From assembly GCF_014635185.1 (NCBI RefSeq), contig NZ_BMCM01000002.1:558001-622000 (forward strand): a stretch of 64,000 bases of DNA. The letters are read 5' to 3'. The notes below the pieces were generated by a model. The model was not told where the DNA came from, did not search any database, and saw nothing but the letters and a program-made list of their open reading frames with translations. Positions 58,094 to 64,000 of this stretch are shown in pieces (position 1 is the stretch's first letter; each line of letters starts with the position of its first letter). This stretch comes from Microbacterium murale. GTDB taxonomy: Bacteria; Actinomycetota; Actinomycetes; Actinomycetales; Microbacteriaceae. A program made the position numbers and the translations under genes.

Positions 58094-58686
58094 GCGCGGA
58101 CGTCTTCGTCGCCGCCACCGCTGACGTCGATGCGGGCGCCGTCATCGGCGATGACACCCGCGTCTGGCATCTCGCGCAGGTGCGGGAGGGCGCGCGGATC
58201 GGCACGGGATGCAACATCGGTCGTGGCGCATACATCGGGCCGGATGTCGTCCTCGGCGACAACTGCAAGATCCAGAACTACGCGCTCGTCTACGAGCCCG
58301 CACGCCTCGCCGATGGGGTGTTCATCGGGCCGGCGGCCGTGCTCACCAATGATGAGTTCCCGCGAGCGGTGAATCCGGACGGAACGGCGAAGTCGGCAGA
58401 TGACTGGCATGCGGTCGGGGTGACCATCGAAGAAGGGGCATCCATCGGCGGCCGCGCCGTGTGCATCGCGCCAGTGACGATCGGCGCATGGGCGCTCGTG
58501 GCTGCCGGGGCCGTCGTCACGAAGGACGTGCCAGCGCACGCCCTCGTCGTCGGCGTTCCGGCGCGCCGCGTCGGCTGGGTCGGCCGCGCCGGAAGACCGC
58601 TCGTTCGCGACGGCGAAGCGTGGGTGTGCCCCGAGACGGGCGAACGCTACCGCGAGGAGGACGGGGCGCTGCGCACGGTGGCCTGA
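58090..58686 (+). CDS. WbpD/WlbB-like hexapeptide N-acetyltransferase
   Basis: A 198-residue left-handed beta-helix enzyme: VIGDDTRVWHLAQVREGARI, CNIGRGAYIGPDVVLGDNCK, IQNYALVYEPARLADGVFIG, VLTNDEFPRA, then IGGRAVCIAPVTIGAWALVA and VVGVPARRVGWVGRAG. The VWHxxxVxxGAxIG and NYALVYE/LTND segments are characteristic of WbpD/WlbB, which acetylates the 3-amino group of UDP-GlcNAc3NA, with a C-terminal zinc-free tail (VCPETGERYREE). It starts with GTG at 58090 overlapping the dehydrogenase stop. It should partner the Gfo/Idh and WbpE-like genes at 49730 and 45861. Confidence 0.9.
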   Translation: MSADVFVAATADVDAGAVIGDDTRVWHLAQVREGARIGTGCNIGRGAYIGPDVVLGDNCKIQNYALVYEPARLADGVFIGPAAVLTNDEFPRAVNPDGTAKSADDWHAVGVTIEEGASIGGRAVCIAPVTIGAWALVAAGAVVTKDVPAHALVVGVPARRVGWVGRAGRPLVRDGEAWVCPETGERYREEDGALRTVA

Positions 58687-58838
58687 TGCCGCACTGAGAC
58701 GCGCCCATCGCAACGGGAGGTGGCCCGAACGGCCGCATCGACCGCGCTGAAGCGACACGACGCGACACCCGCGGGAGTGAGGCGCGACACCCGCGGCGCG
58801 ACGCGGGCGGCGACCGAAGCCGCCCCCATCGCCGGGCG
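58687..58838. repeat. Short intergenic region with GCGACAC repeats
   Basis: CGCGACACCCGCGG occurs at 58761-58774 and 58783-58796, a 22-base period, and GAAGCGACAC at 58749-58758. The last sequence also forms the right arm of the hairpins at 61381 and 61465. The region lies between convergent genes and may stop transcription. Confidence 0.45.
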
Positions 58839-60197
58839 TCAGAGCGCGAGGCGCTCCTTCACCACATCCGCAAGGCGCTGTGCGTAGGACTGTGCGGATT
58901 CAGCATCCGCCGCCTCGACCATCACGCGAACGAGCTGCTCCGTGCCGGACTTGCGCAGCAGCACGCGTCCGGTGTCACCGAGTTCCGCCTCGACAGCGGC
59001 GACAGCATCCTGCACGCCCTCGTCGTCGGCGCAGCGATCCTTGTCGACGTCGCGCACGTTGATGAGCACCTGCGGGAAGACCGTCATGACCGACGCGAGC
59101 TCCGCGAGCGTCTTCTTCTGGCGCGCCATCTCGGCGACCAGGTGCAGGCCCGACAGCACGCCGTCGCCGGTCGTCGCGAACTCACTCATGATCACGTGGC
59201 CGGACTGCTCGCCTCCCAGGGCGTAGCCGCCGGCGTTCATGTCTTCGAGCACGTAGCGGTCGCCGACAGCGGTCTGGCGCACGGTGATGCCGTTGTCCTT
59301 CATCGCCTTGTGCAGTCCGAGGTTGCTCATGACCGTCGCGACGAGCGTGTTGTCGGTGAGGTGTCCGCGGTCCTTCATCGCCACCGCGAGGATGGCCATG
59401 ATCTGGTCGCCATCGACGATGTTGCCGTCGGCGTCCACTGCGAGGCAGCGGTCCGCATCGCCGTCGTGGGCGATACCGACGTCGGCGCCGAGACGCACGA
59501 CGGCCTCAGCGAGCTTGTCGAGATGCGTCGAGCCCACGCCGTCGTTGATGTTGGTGCCGTCGGGCTCTGCCCCCATGACGGTCACGTTCGCGCCGGCGTC
59601 GTTGAACGTCTCGGGCGAGACACCGGATGCTGCGCCATGCGCGCAGTCGAGAACGACGTGGATGCCGTCGAGCCGGTGCGGCAGCGAACCCAGCAGGTGC
59701 AGTGCGTAGCGGTCCTCCGCATCGGAGAACCGCTCGATGCGTCCGACGGACCCGCCGGTGGGCAGAAGCTTCTCCCCCGCCATCGCGGCTTCGATGCGCT
59801 GCTCGACCTCATCGGGGAGCTTCACACCGCCGCGGGCGAAGATCTTGATCCCGTTGTCTGGTGCCGGGTTGTGCGACGCGGACACCATGACGCCGAAGTC
59901 GGCATCGTGGTCGGCGACGAGGAACGCCAGGGCCGGAGTGGGGATAACGCCGGCGTCGAGGACGTCGACACCGGATGCTGCGAGGCCGGCAGACACTGCG
60001 GCCACGAGGAATTCACCGGAGATGCGCGGGTCGCGGGCGACGACTGCTGACAGTCGCTTGCCCTCGGCCTTGCGCGCCTCAGCGGTGCGGCCCTGGCCCA
60101 GGACGACAGCTGTCGCCTGGGCCAGGGTGAGCGCGAGGTCGGCGGTGAGGATGCCGTTGGCAAGTCCTCGCACGCCGTCCGTGCCGAAAAGCGGCAT
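58839..60197 (-). CDS. glmM: Phosphoglucosamine mutase
   Basis: A 452-residue enzyme that converts glucosamine-6-phosphate to glucosamine-1-phosphate, the entry to UDP-GlcNAc for peptidoglycan and for the aminosugars of this locus. It starts [14 protein letters not shown]. The phosphoserine is S108 in [15 protein letters not shown], the metal site is [13 protein letters not shown], the sugar loop GGEQSGHVI, and the phosphate-binding [16 protein letters not shown] closes the protein. It lies 14 bases after rpsI, as in many actinobacteria. Confidence 0.97.
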   Translation of the reverse strand: MPLFGTDGVRGLANGILTADLALTLAQATAVVLGQGRTAEARKAEGKRLSAVVARDPRISGEFLVAAVSAGLAASGVDVLDAGVIPTPALAFLVADHDADFGVMVSASHNPAPDNGIKIFARGGVKLPDEVEQRIEAAMAGEKLLPTGGSVGRIERFSDAEDRYALHLLGSLPHRLDGIHVVLDCAHGAASGVSPETFNDAGANVTVMGAEPDGTNINDGVGSTHLDKLAEAVVRLGADVGIAHDGDADRCLAVDADGNIVDGDQIMAILAVAMKDRGHLTDNTLVATVMSNLGLHKAMKDNGITVRQTAVGDRYVLEDMNAGGYALGGEQSGHVIMSEFATTGDGVLSGLHLVAEMARQKKTLAELASVMTVFPQVLINVRDVDKDRCADDEGVQDAVAAVEAELGDTGRVLLRKSGTEQLVRVMVEAADAESAQSYAQRLADVVKERLAL

Positions 60198-60211
60198 CGG
60201 GGCTCTCGTGC

Positions 60212-60742
60212 TTAACGCTTCGAGTACTGAGGCGCCTTGCGGGCCTTCTTGAGACCAGCCTTCTTGCGCTCGATGACGCGAGCGTCACGACGGAGGAAGC
60301 CGGCCTTCTTGAGGATCGCGCGGTTGTTCTCCTCATCGATGCCGTTCAGCGAACGGGCGATGCCGAGACGCAGTGCGCCGGCCTGACCGGAGTCGCCGCC
60401 ACCGGAGATGCGCGCGATGACGTCGTACGCACCCGTGAGGTTCAGCACCGTGAACGGGTCGGTGATCAGCTGCTGGTGCAGCTTGTTCGGGAAGTAGTCC
60501 TCGAGCGTACGGCCGTTGACCGTGATGACACCCGAGCCGGGAACCAGACGCACGCGGGCGATGGCCTGCTTGCGACGGCCGACGGCTGCGCCGGGAACGT
60601 TGAGAACGGGGCGGGGAGCCGCAGCCTCGGTCTCGACGGTCTCCGGGCTGGAGGTCGAGTAGCTCTGAGGGGTTTCGGCGGTTTCGGTGGTGTCCTGAGT
60701 ATCAGCCACGAGATTGTCCTTAGTAGTCTTAGCGGCGCTCAC
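60212..60742 (-). CDS. rpsI: 30S ribosomal protein S9
   Basis: A 176-residue protein. The first 50 residues are an acidic Thr/Glu-rich extension common in actinobacteria, followed by the S9 core: [56 protein letters not shown] and the basic C-terminus [12 protein letters not shown] with the conserved last Lys-Arg. The GTG start overlaps the rplM stop (GTGA), so the two are coupled. Confidence 0.97.
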   Translation of the reverse strand: MSAAKTTKDNLVADTQDTTETAETPQSYSTSSPETVETEAAAPRPVLNVPGAAVGRRKQAIARVRLVPGSGVITVNGRTLEDYFPNKLHQQLITDPFTVLNLTGAYDVIARISGGGDSGQAGALRLGIARSLNGIDEENNRAILKKAGFLRRDARVIERKKAGLKKARKAPQYSKR

Positions 60743-61185
60743 TGGGCGACCTGGTCGAGGGTGTACGTCGTGGGCTGCTGAGCGGCGTGCGGGTGCTCGG
60801 CACCGACGTACACCTTGAGCTTGGTCAGCTGCTGACGACCGAGGCTGTTCTTGGGGAGCATGCCGCGGACGGCCTTCTCGACAGCGCGGATCGGGTTCTT
60901 CGCCAGGAGCTCCTCGTAGGAGACCTTGGTGAGACCGCCCGGGTAGCCCGAGTGGCGGTAGGCCATCTTCTTCTGGAGCTTCTGACCCGTCATCGCGACC
61001 TTGTCGGCGTTGATGATGATGACGAAGTCACCCGAGTCGAGGTGGTTGGCGAAGGTGGCCTTGTGCTTGCCGCGCAGGAGCGCTGCGGCGTGCGAGGCGA
61101 GGCGACCGAGAACGACGTCGTTGGCGTCGATGACGACCCAGTCACGCTGGATCTGCCCGGCCTTCGGGGTGTATGTGCGCGTCAC
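60739..61185 (-). CDS. rplM: 50S ribosomal protein L13
   Basis: A 148-residue L13 protein: [65 protein letters not shown] and [19 protein letters not shown], full length. It starts with GTG at 61185, preceded by GAAAGC. It heads the rplM-rpsI-glmM operon. Confidence 0.97.
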   Translation of the reverse strand: MTRTYTPKAGQIQRDWVVIDANDVVLGRLASHAAALLRGKHKATFANHLDSGDFVIIINADKVAMTGQKLQKKMAYRHSGYPGGLTKVSYEELLAKNPIRAVEKAVRGMLPKNSLGRQQLTKLKVYVGAEHPHAAQQPTTYTLDQVAQ

Positions 61186-61654
61186 AATAGTGCTGCTTTC
61201 TTGTTCGAACGGAGGAGTTCGTGAATCCCACTCCGGGGTGGTTCTTCGCTATTGCTCGGAACACGCCAGTGGAGGGCTCACGTTCGCGGCACTCTGCAGT
61301 CGAGTACCAAAGGGATAGCCTACGGCAATTTCCCCGGAAGTGGGAATCGGGGCGGGGTGGCGGGAGGGGCTGCAGCGGCAGGTGTCGCTTCGTGCCGCAC
61401 GGCCCCCGGCGAAGCGACACATACGACCACCTCCCCGTCGGATGCCGTTCCCACACCCCGCGCAGGTGTCGCTTCGTGCCGCACGGCACCCTGCGAAGCG
61501 ACACATGCGACCACCTCCCCCGCCGGCGAGACTCGGCTGGACGAGTCTCGTCGAACGCTGCTCTCGTCCTGCACATCCGCTGCGGCATCCGCCTTGTCCA
61601 CGAGACGTGGGTTTCAGCATCCGCGGTGTCGTCGCTCTGGGGCAACCTGTGCGC
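61186..61654. other. Gene-free 469-base region: rplM leader and two hairpin repeats
   Basis: The left 140 bases should hold the rplM promoter on the minus strand; GTAGGCTATCCC near 61314-61325 offers TAGGCT or TATCCC as -10 box without a clear -35. The middle holds the two hairpin repeats listed separately. The right end leads to the DUF559 gene. Frames open across the region look non-coding. Confidence 0.45.
61381..61520. repeat. Two direct copies of a 56-base hairpin element
   Basis: Copies at 61381-61436 and 61465-61520 (84-base period) differ at about five positions. Each has perfect 11-base arms GTGTCGCTTCG and CGAAGCGACAC around a GC-rich loop that begins TGCCGCACGGC, and ends with GACCACCTCCCC. 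A related third element is at 62671. They look like a dispersed REP-type element. Confidence 0.8.
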
Positions 61655-62653
61655 ATGCCTCCCACGCCGAACCCGCTTCCCGACTCGCTCGGCGGTCAGT
61701 TCTCGGTCCGCGACGCGGAGCGCCAGGGCGCGACCCGGCGTCGCATGCGGGCGAAAGACCTGACCATCCCGTTCCGGGGCACGCGCCGCACGGCGGAGTT
61801 CATCACGCAGCGTTCCATCGAGGCATCCCGCGACGATGCGGCGTACGCACACTTCCGGCGGGCACGGAAGGAACACGCGGACGACGCTCGCGTGTACAGC
61901 GAGATCATGCCACCAGGCAGCTTCTACTGCGCGGCCACTGCGGCGATCGTCGGGTATGCCCTTCCCTTGAAGACTCCCACTGCATTGGCTGTCGCGGTCT
62001 TCGCACCGCAGCGTGCTCCGCGCGCGAAAGGTGTCAAAGGTCGCAAGGTCGCTCCCCACCTCGTCACCATCACCGAAATCGACGGGCTTCGTATGACGAC
62101 GCCGACGAGCACCTGGGCGATGCTCGCACGCGACTTGACGTTGCGCGAACTCGTTGAGATCGGAGATGCCATCGTGCAGGTGCCTCGTGATGACTTCGGC
62201 CGACAGCATCCGGAGCTCTCCCACGGCACGATCGCGGATCTCGCCGCTGAGGTGTCCTGCGGACCGCGACCGCCGTCGACGGGCAAACTGCGCGAAGCGC
62301 TGGAACTGATCTGCGTCGGCAGCTCCTCCGTGCTTGAGACCGACTTCCGATTGGACGCCGCCTCGGCAGGGCTTCCCGAACCGGTGCTCGACATGGAGAT
62401 TCGCGACGACCGACGACGATTGCTGGGAATATCGGAACTCGTCTACCCGCAGTATCGGATCGTCGTCGAGATCGAGGGCGACCACCACCGAACTTCGCGT
62501 AAGCAATGGAACCGCGACCTCGACAAGTACAACGACTATGCCGAGGCCGGGTGGGAAGTCGTTCGACTGACGTCGCTGCACGTCAACGGAAGCCGCCGAG
62601 ATGGGGTCGGTCGAGTGGCCGCCGCACTCCGCCGCCGAGGCTGGAACGGTTGA
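61655..62653 (+). CDS. DUF559-type protein with Vsr-like nuclease fold (AbiEi-like layout)
   Basis: A protein of about 332 residues. The N-terminal two-thirds resemble actinobacterial proteins annotated as hypothetical or AbiEi-like (FYCAATAAIVGYALPL, LRMTTPTSTWAMLARDLTL). The C-terminal 90 residues match the DUF559/very-short-patch-repair-like PD-(D/E)XK fold: ISELVYPQYRIVVEIEGDHH, RKQWNRDLDKYNDYAEAGWE and VVRLTSLHV. The E.DG/EIEGDHH core and following Asp are the likely metal ligands. ATG at 61655 is my start; upstream frame to 61340 runs through the hairpin repeats. It stands alone between core genes. Function unproven; nuclease activity is inference. Confidence 0.78.
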   Translation: MPPTPNPLPDSLGGQFSVRDAERQGATRRRMRAKDLTIPFRGTRRTAEFITQRSIEASRDDAAYAHFRRARKEHADDARVYSEIMPPGSFYCAATAAIVGYALPLKTPTALAVAVFAPQRAPRAKGVKGRKVAPHLVTITEIDGLRMTTPTSTWAMLARDLTLRELVEIGDAIVQVPRDDFGRQHPELSHGTIADLAAEVSCGPRPPSTGKLREALELICVGSSSVLETDFRLDAASAGLPEPVLDMEIRDDRRRLLGISELVYPQYRIVVEIEGDHHRTSRKQWNRDLDKYNDYAEAGWEVVRLTSLHVNGSRRDGVGRVAAALRRRGWNG

Positions 62654-62670
62654 AACATGGCATGGTCGCA

Positions 62671-62727
62671 GCAGGTGGTCGCTTGTGCCGCGTCGCGCGT
62701 GCCAGAGCGGCATGTAGCGCCACCTGC
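62671..62727. terminator. Hairpin element between convergent genes, related to the repeats at 61381
   Basis: GCAGGTGGTCGCT (62671-62683) pairs with AGCGCCACCTGC (62716-62727) with one bulged T, and an inner TGCCGC/GCGGCA stem extends it. The left arm reads AGGTGGTCGCTTGTGCCGC, close to the AGGTGTCGCTTCGTGCCGC of the 61381 element. It can act as bidirectional terminator for the DUF559 and acyltransferase genes. Confidence 0.6.
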
Positions 62728-62752
62728 CGCGCCGGCTCGGACGGGTGCGGGC

Positions 62753-64000
62753 CTACTCGGGGAACGGCACCCGCGGGGCGCGGCCGGTTGGCGCGCGCTC
62801 GAAGTCCTTCTCGGCCCGGACGCGGTCCTTCTCCACGCGCTCCAGCGCGGTCTCCACAGAATCGGCGAACACGTCTCCCCCGGCCTCGCCCGGGTGGATG
62901 TCGTCGCCTGCGAGCAGCTCGGTGTGGGGCGCGATGGCGCCCGACCAGTCCGCGACCCACACCGAGCGGTGACTGTCGGCGAAGGCGTCGAGATCGGCAT
63001 TGACACCGGGGATCCAGTCGCGCGGTGCGTGCGCGTTGACGAGGATCAGGTTGCGGTCCTTCCCCGCCGCCTGCGACATCTGCTCGAGCACGCCCCAATC
63101 CACCGGACCGTTGGTGCCGAGCGCCACGACCACGTTCTCGCGCAGTTCGCCCTTCGAAGCCAGGTCGTTGAGGATGTCGGGCCCAGCCCAGATCGAGCGC
63201 GAGACCGCGGCATCGACCGTGATCCCGGGGAACTGCTCATACAGCGACGGCGCGGATGCGAGCATCACCGAGTCTCCGACGGCCGTGATCTCGGTGCCAG
63301 CAGGGATGTCGATCTGCTCCGGATCGTCATCGGATGCCTCGGGCGCCGCCTTCGCAGCATCCTTCATGGCCTGCTCCCCCGCTGCGACCGCCGCCTCGGC
63401 CGACGTCGCCTCTGGGGCGGTCACGATCGCCGCCGCCGTTCCGCCCACGGCGACGGCTCCGACCACCAGCGCAGTCACACCGGCCAGGCGCGCCGTCGGA
63501 CGACCCGCGACACGCGACCACAGTGCGCGTCCCGCGCGCCGGAACCCGTACCGACGCAGCGGCTGCTCCACGAACCTGTACGACAGCGCCGCAGCCCCGA
63601 CCGAGACGACGAGCGCCACCGCACCGATCGCCGCGGGAACCCCGGCCTCCGGCCCTGTCCCCTGCGTGCCGACCAGAGCCAGCACGAGCACCGGCCAATG
63701 CCACAGGTAGATGCCGTACGACCGCTCACCGATCCAGCGCAGCGGCGCGACATCGAGACCGCGTCCGAGCCACGAGCCGGGCCAGGTTCCGGCGAAGATC
63801 GTGAGCGCCGTCCCGAGAGACGCGAGCACGAGCACACCGGTGATGGAAGCATCCTCCGGCGACAGTGCGGCGACCAGTACAGCACCCAGTCCGACGAGTC
63901 CGGCGAGCAGCGATCCGACCTGCGCACCGCGCCGCAGCATCCATGCCCTTTCCGGCATGTTCACGGTGGCGAGCGCGAGAGCGATCCCGAGCAGCAGCCC
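62753..64000 (-). CDS. Acyltransferase-3 / SGNH fusion protein (N-terminus beyond window)
   Basis: The frame is open to the right edge, so the N-terminal part is missing; 415 residues are visible. The first 190 show membrane helices of the acyltransferase-3 family with RWIGERSYGIYLWHWPVLVL, typical of OafA/OafB. After another helix (GVTALVVGAVAVGGTAAAIV) and an Ala-rich linker comes an SGNH hydrolase-like domain with ITAVGDSVMLASAP (Ser of block I), VVALGTNG (block III) and AGDDIHPGEAGG (Asp-His of block V). Such fusions O-acetylate cell-surface glycans or peptidoglycan. It may modify the polymer made by this locus. Confidence 0.9.
   Translation of the reverse strand, partial: GLLLGIALALATVNMPERAWMLRRGAQVGSLLAGLVGLGAVLVAALSPEDASITGVLVLASLGTALTIFAGTWPGSWLGRGLDVAPLRWIGERSYGIYLWHWPVLVLALVGTQGTGPEAGVPAAIGAVALVVSVGAAALSYRFVEQPLRRYGFRRAGRALWSRVAGRPTARLAGVTALVVGAVAVGGTAAAIVTAPEATSAEAAVAAGEQAMKDAAKAAPEASDDDPEQIDIPAGTEITAVGDSVMLASAPSLYEQFPGITVDAAVSRSIWAGPDILNDLASKGELRENVVVALGTNGPVDWGVLEQMSQAAGKDRNLILVNAHAPRDWIPGVNADLDAFADSHRSVWVADWSGAIAPHTELLAGDDIHPGEAGGDVFADSVETALERVEKDRVRAEKDFERAPTGRAPRVPFPE

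Noticed and set aside
61142-62713. 523-codon frame on the minus strand
   Set aside because: Runs through the hairpin repeats and antisense to the DUF559 gene; no family resemblance.

Overview
The window is high-GC DNA from an actinobacterium, most likely a Microbacteriaceae member close to Microbacterium. The grounds are the codon bias, frequent GTG starts and ATGA/GTGA gene overlaps, a DUF222/HNH endonuclease gene, Wzz-tyrosine kinase fusions, and an rplM-rpsI-glmM order. This is inference from sequence character; no 16S rRNA or other marker was available. No rRNA, tRNA, CRISPR array, insertion sequence, attachment site or origin was seen.

Almost the whole window (about 1-58.7 kb) is a surface-polysaccharide locus made of several transcription units. 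(1) Positions 7739 to 1, minus strand: a tightly coupled operon of a membrane NDP-sugar 4,6-dehydratase, a DegT aminotransferase, an ATP-grasp ligase, a HAD protein, a pyruvyltransferase, a small PglC-type phosphoglycosyl transferase and a GT4 glycosyltransferase cut by the left edge. (2) 7.9-12.1 kb: an Asp/Pro/Gly-tailed membrane protein and two tandem Wzz-BY-kinase fusions. (3) 12.2-21.7 kb: accessory genes, namely a HipBA toxin-antitoxin pair, a beta-propeller lipoprotein, a DUF1643 protein, a GtrA/GT2/membrane-glycosyltransferase trio, a small lipoprotein and a DUF222/HNH endonuclease. (4) 22.1-34.3 kb: a long-form phosphoglycosyl transferase, two poorly known membrane or secreted proteins, an MFS transporter, two GT2 enzymes, VanZ, a DUF4082/beta-helix protein, a Wzy/ligase-type polymerase, two Wzz-like proteins and a hexapeptide acyltransferase. 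(5) 34.3-50.8 kb, minus strand: a 14-gene operon of nucleotide-sugar enzymes, four GT4 glycosyltransferases, a Wzx flippase and, at its end, an AMP-ligase / fold-III PLP decarboxylase / acyl carrier protein / asparagine-synthetase-like module. (6) 50.9-58.7 kb: a 1888-residue secreted protein with an N,N-dimethylformamidase-like N-terminus and five DUF4082 repeats, then a UDP-sugar 6-dehydrogenase and a WbpD-like acetyltransferase.

The right end (58.8-64 kb) returns to core genome: glmM, rpsI and rplM in one operon. After it come a DUF559-type gene bracketed by hairpin repeats and an acyltransferase-3/SGNH protein cut by the right edge.

Together these genes describe Wzx/Wzy-style assembly. 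GlmM, Ugd, the dehydratase, epimerase, oxidoreductase, aminotransferases and acetyltransferases would supply amino sugars and uronic acids. Two phosphoglycosyl transferases would start repeat units, GT4/GT2 enzymes would extend them, Wzx would flip them, and Wzy with the Wzz/BY-kinase proteins would polymerise and control length. Two initiating enzymes and several chain-length proteins suggest at least two glycopolymers. The most unusual part is the carrier-protein module at 34.3-39.2 kb. It resembles the ligase/decarboxylase/ACP/amidotransferase set of exosortase-A exopolysaccharide loci and the ACP-bound decarboxylation step of butirosin biosynthesis, but sits in a Gram-positive locus with no exosortase visible. 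I infer that it makes an ACP-bound decarboxylated amino acid and attaches it to the polysaccharide.
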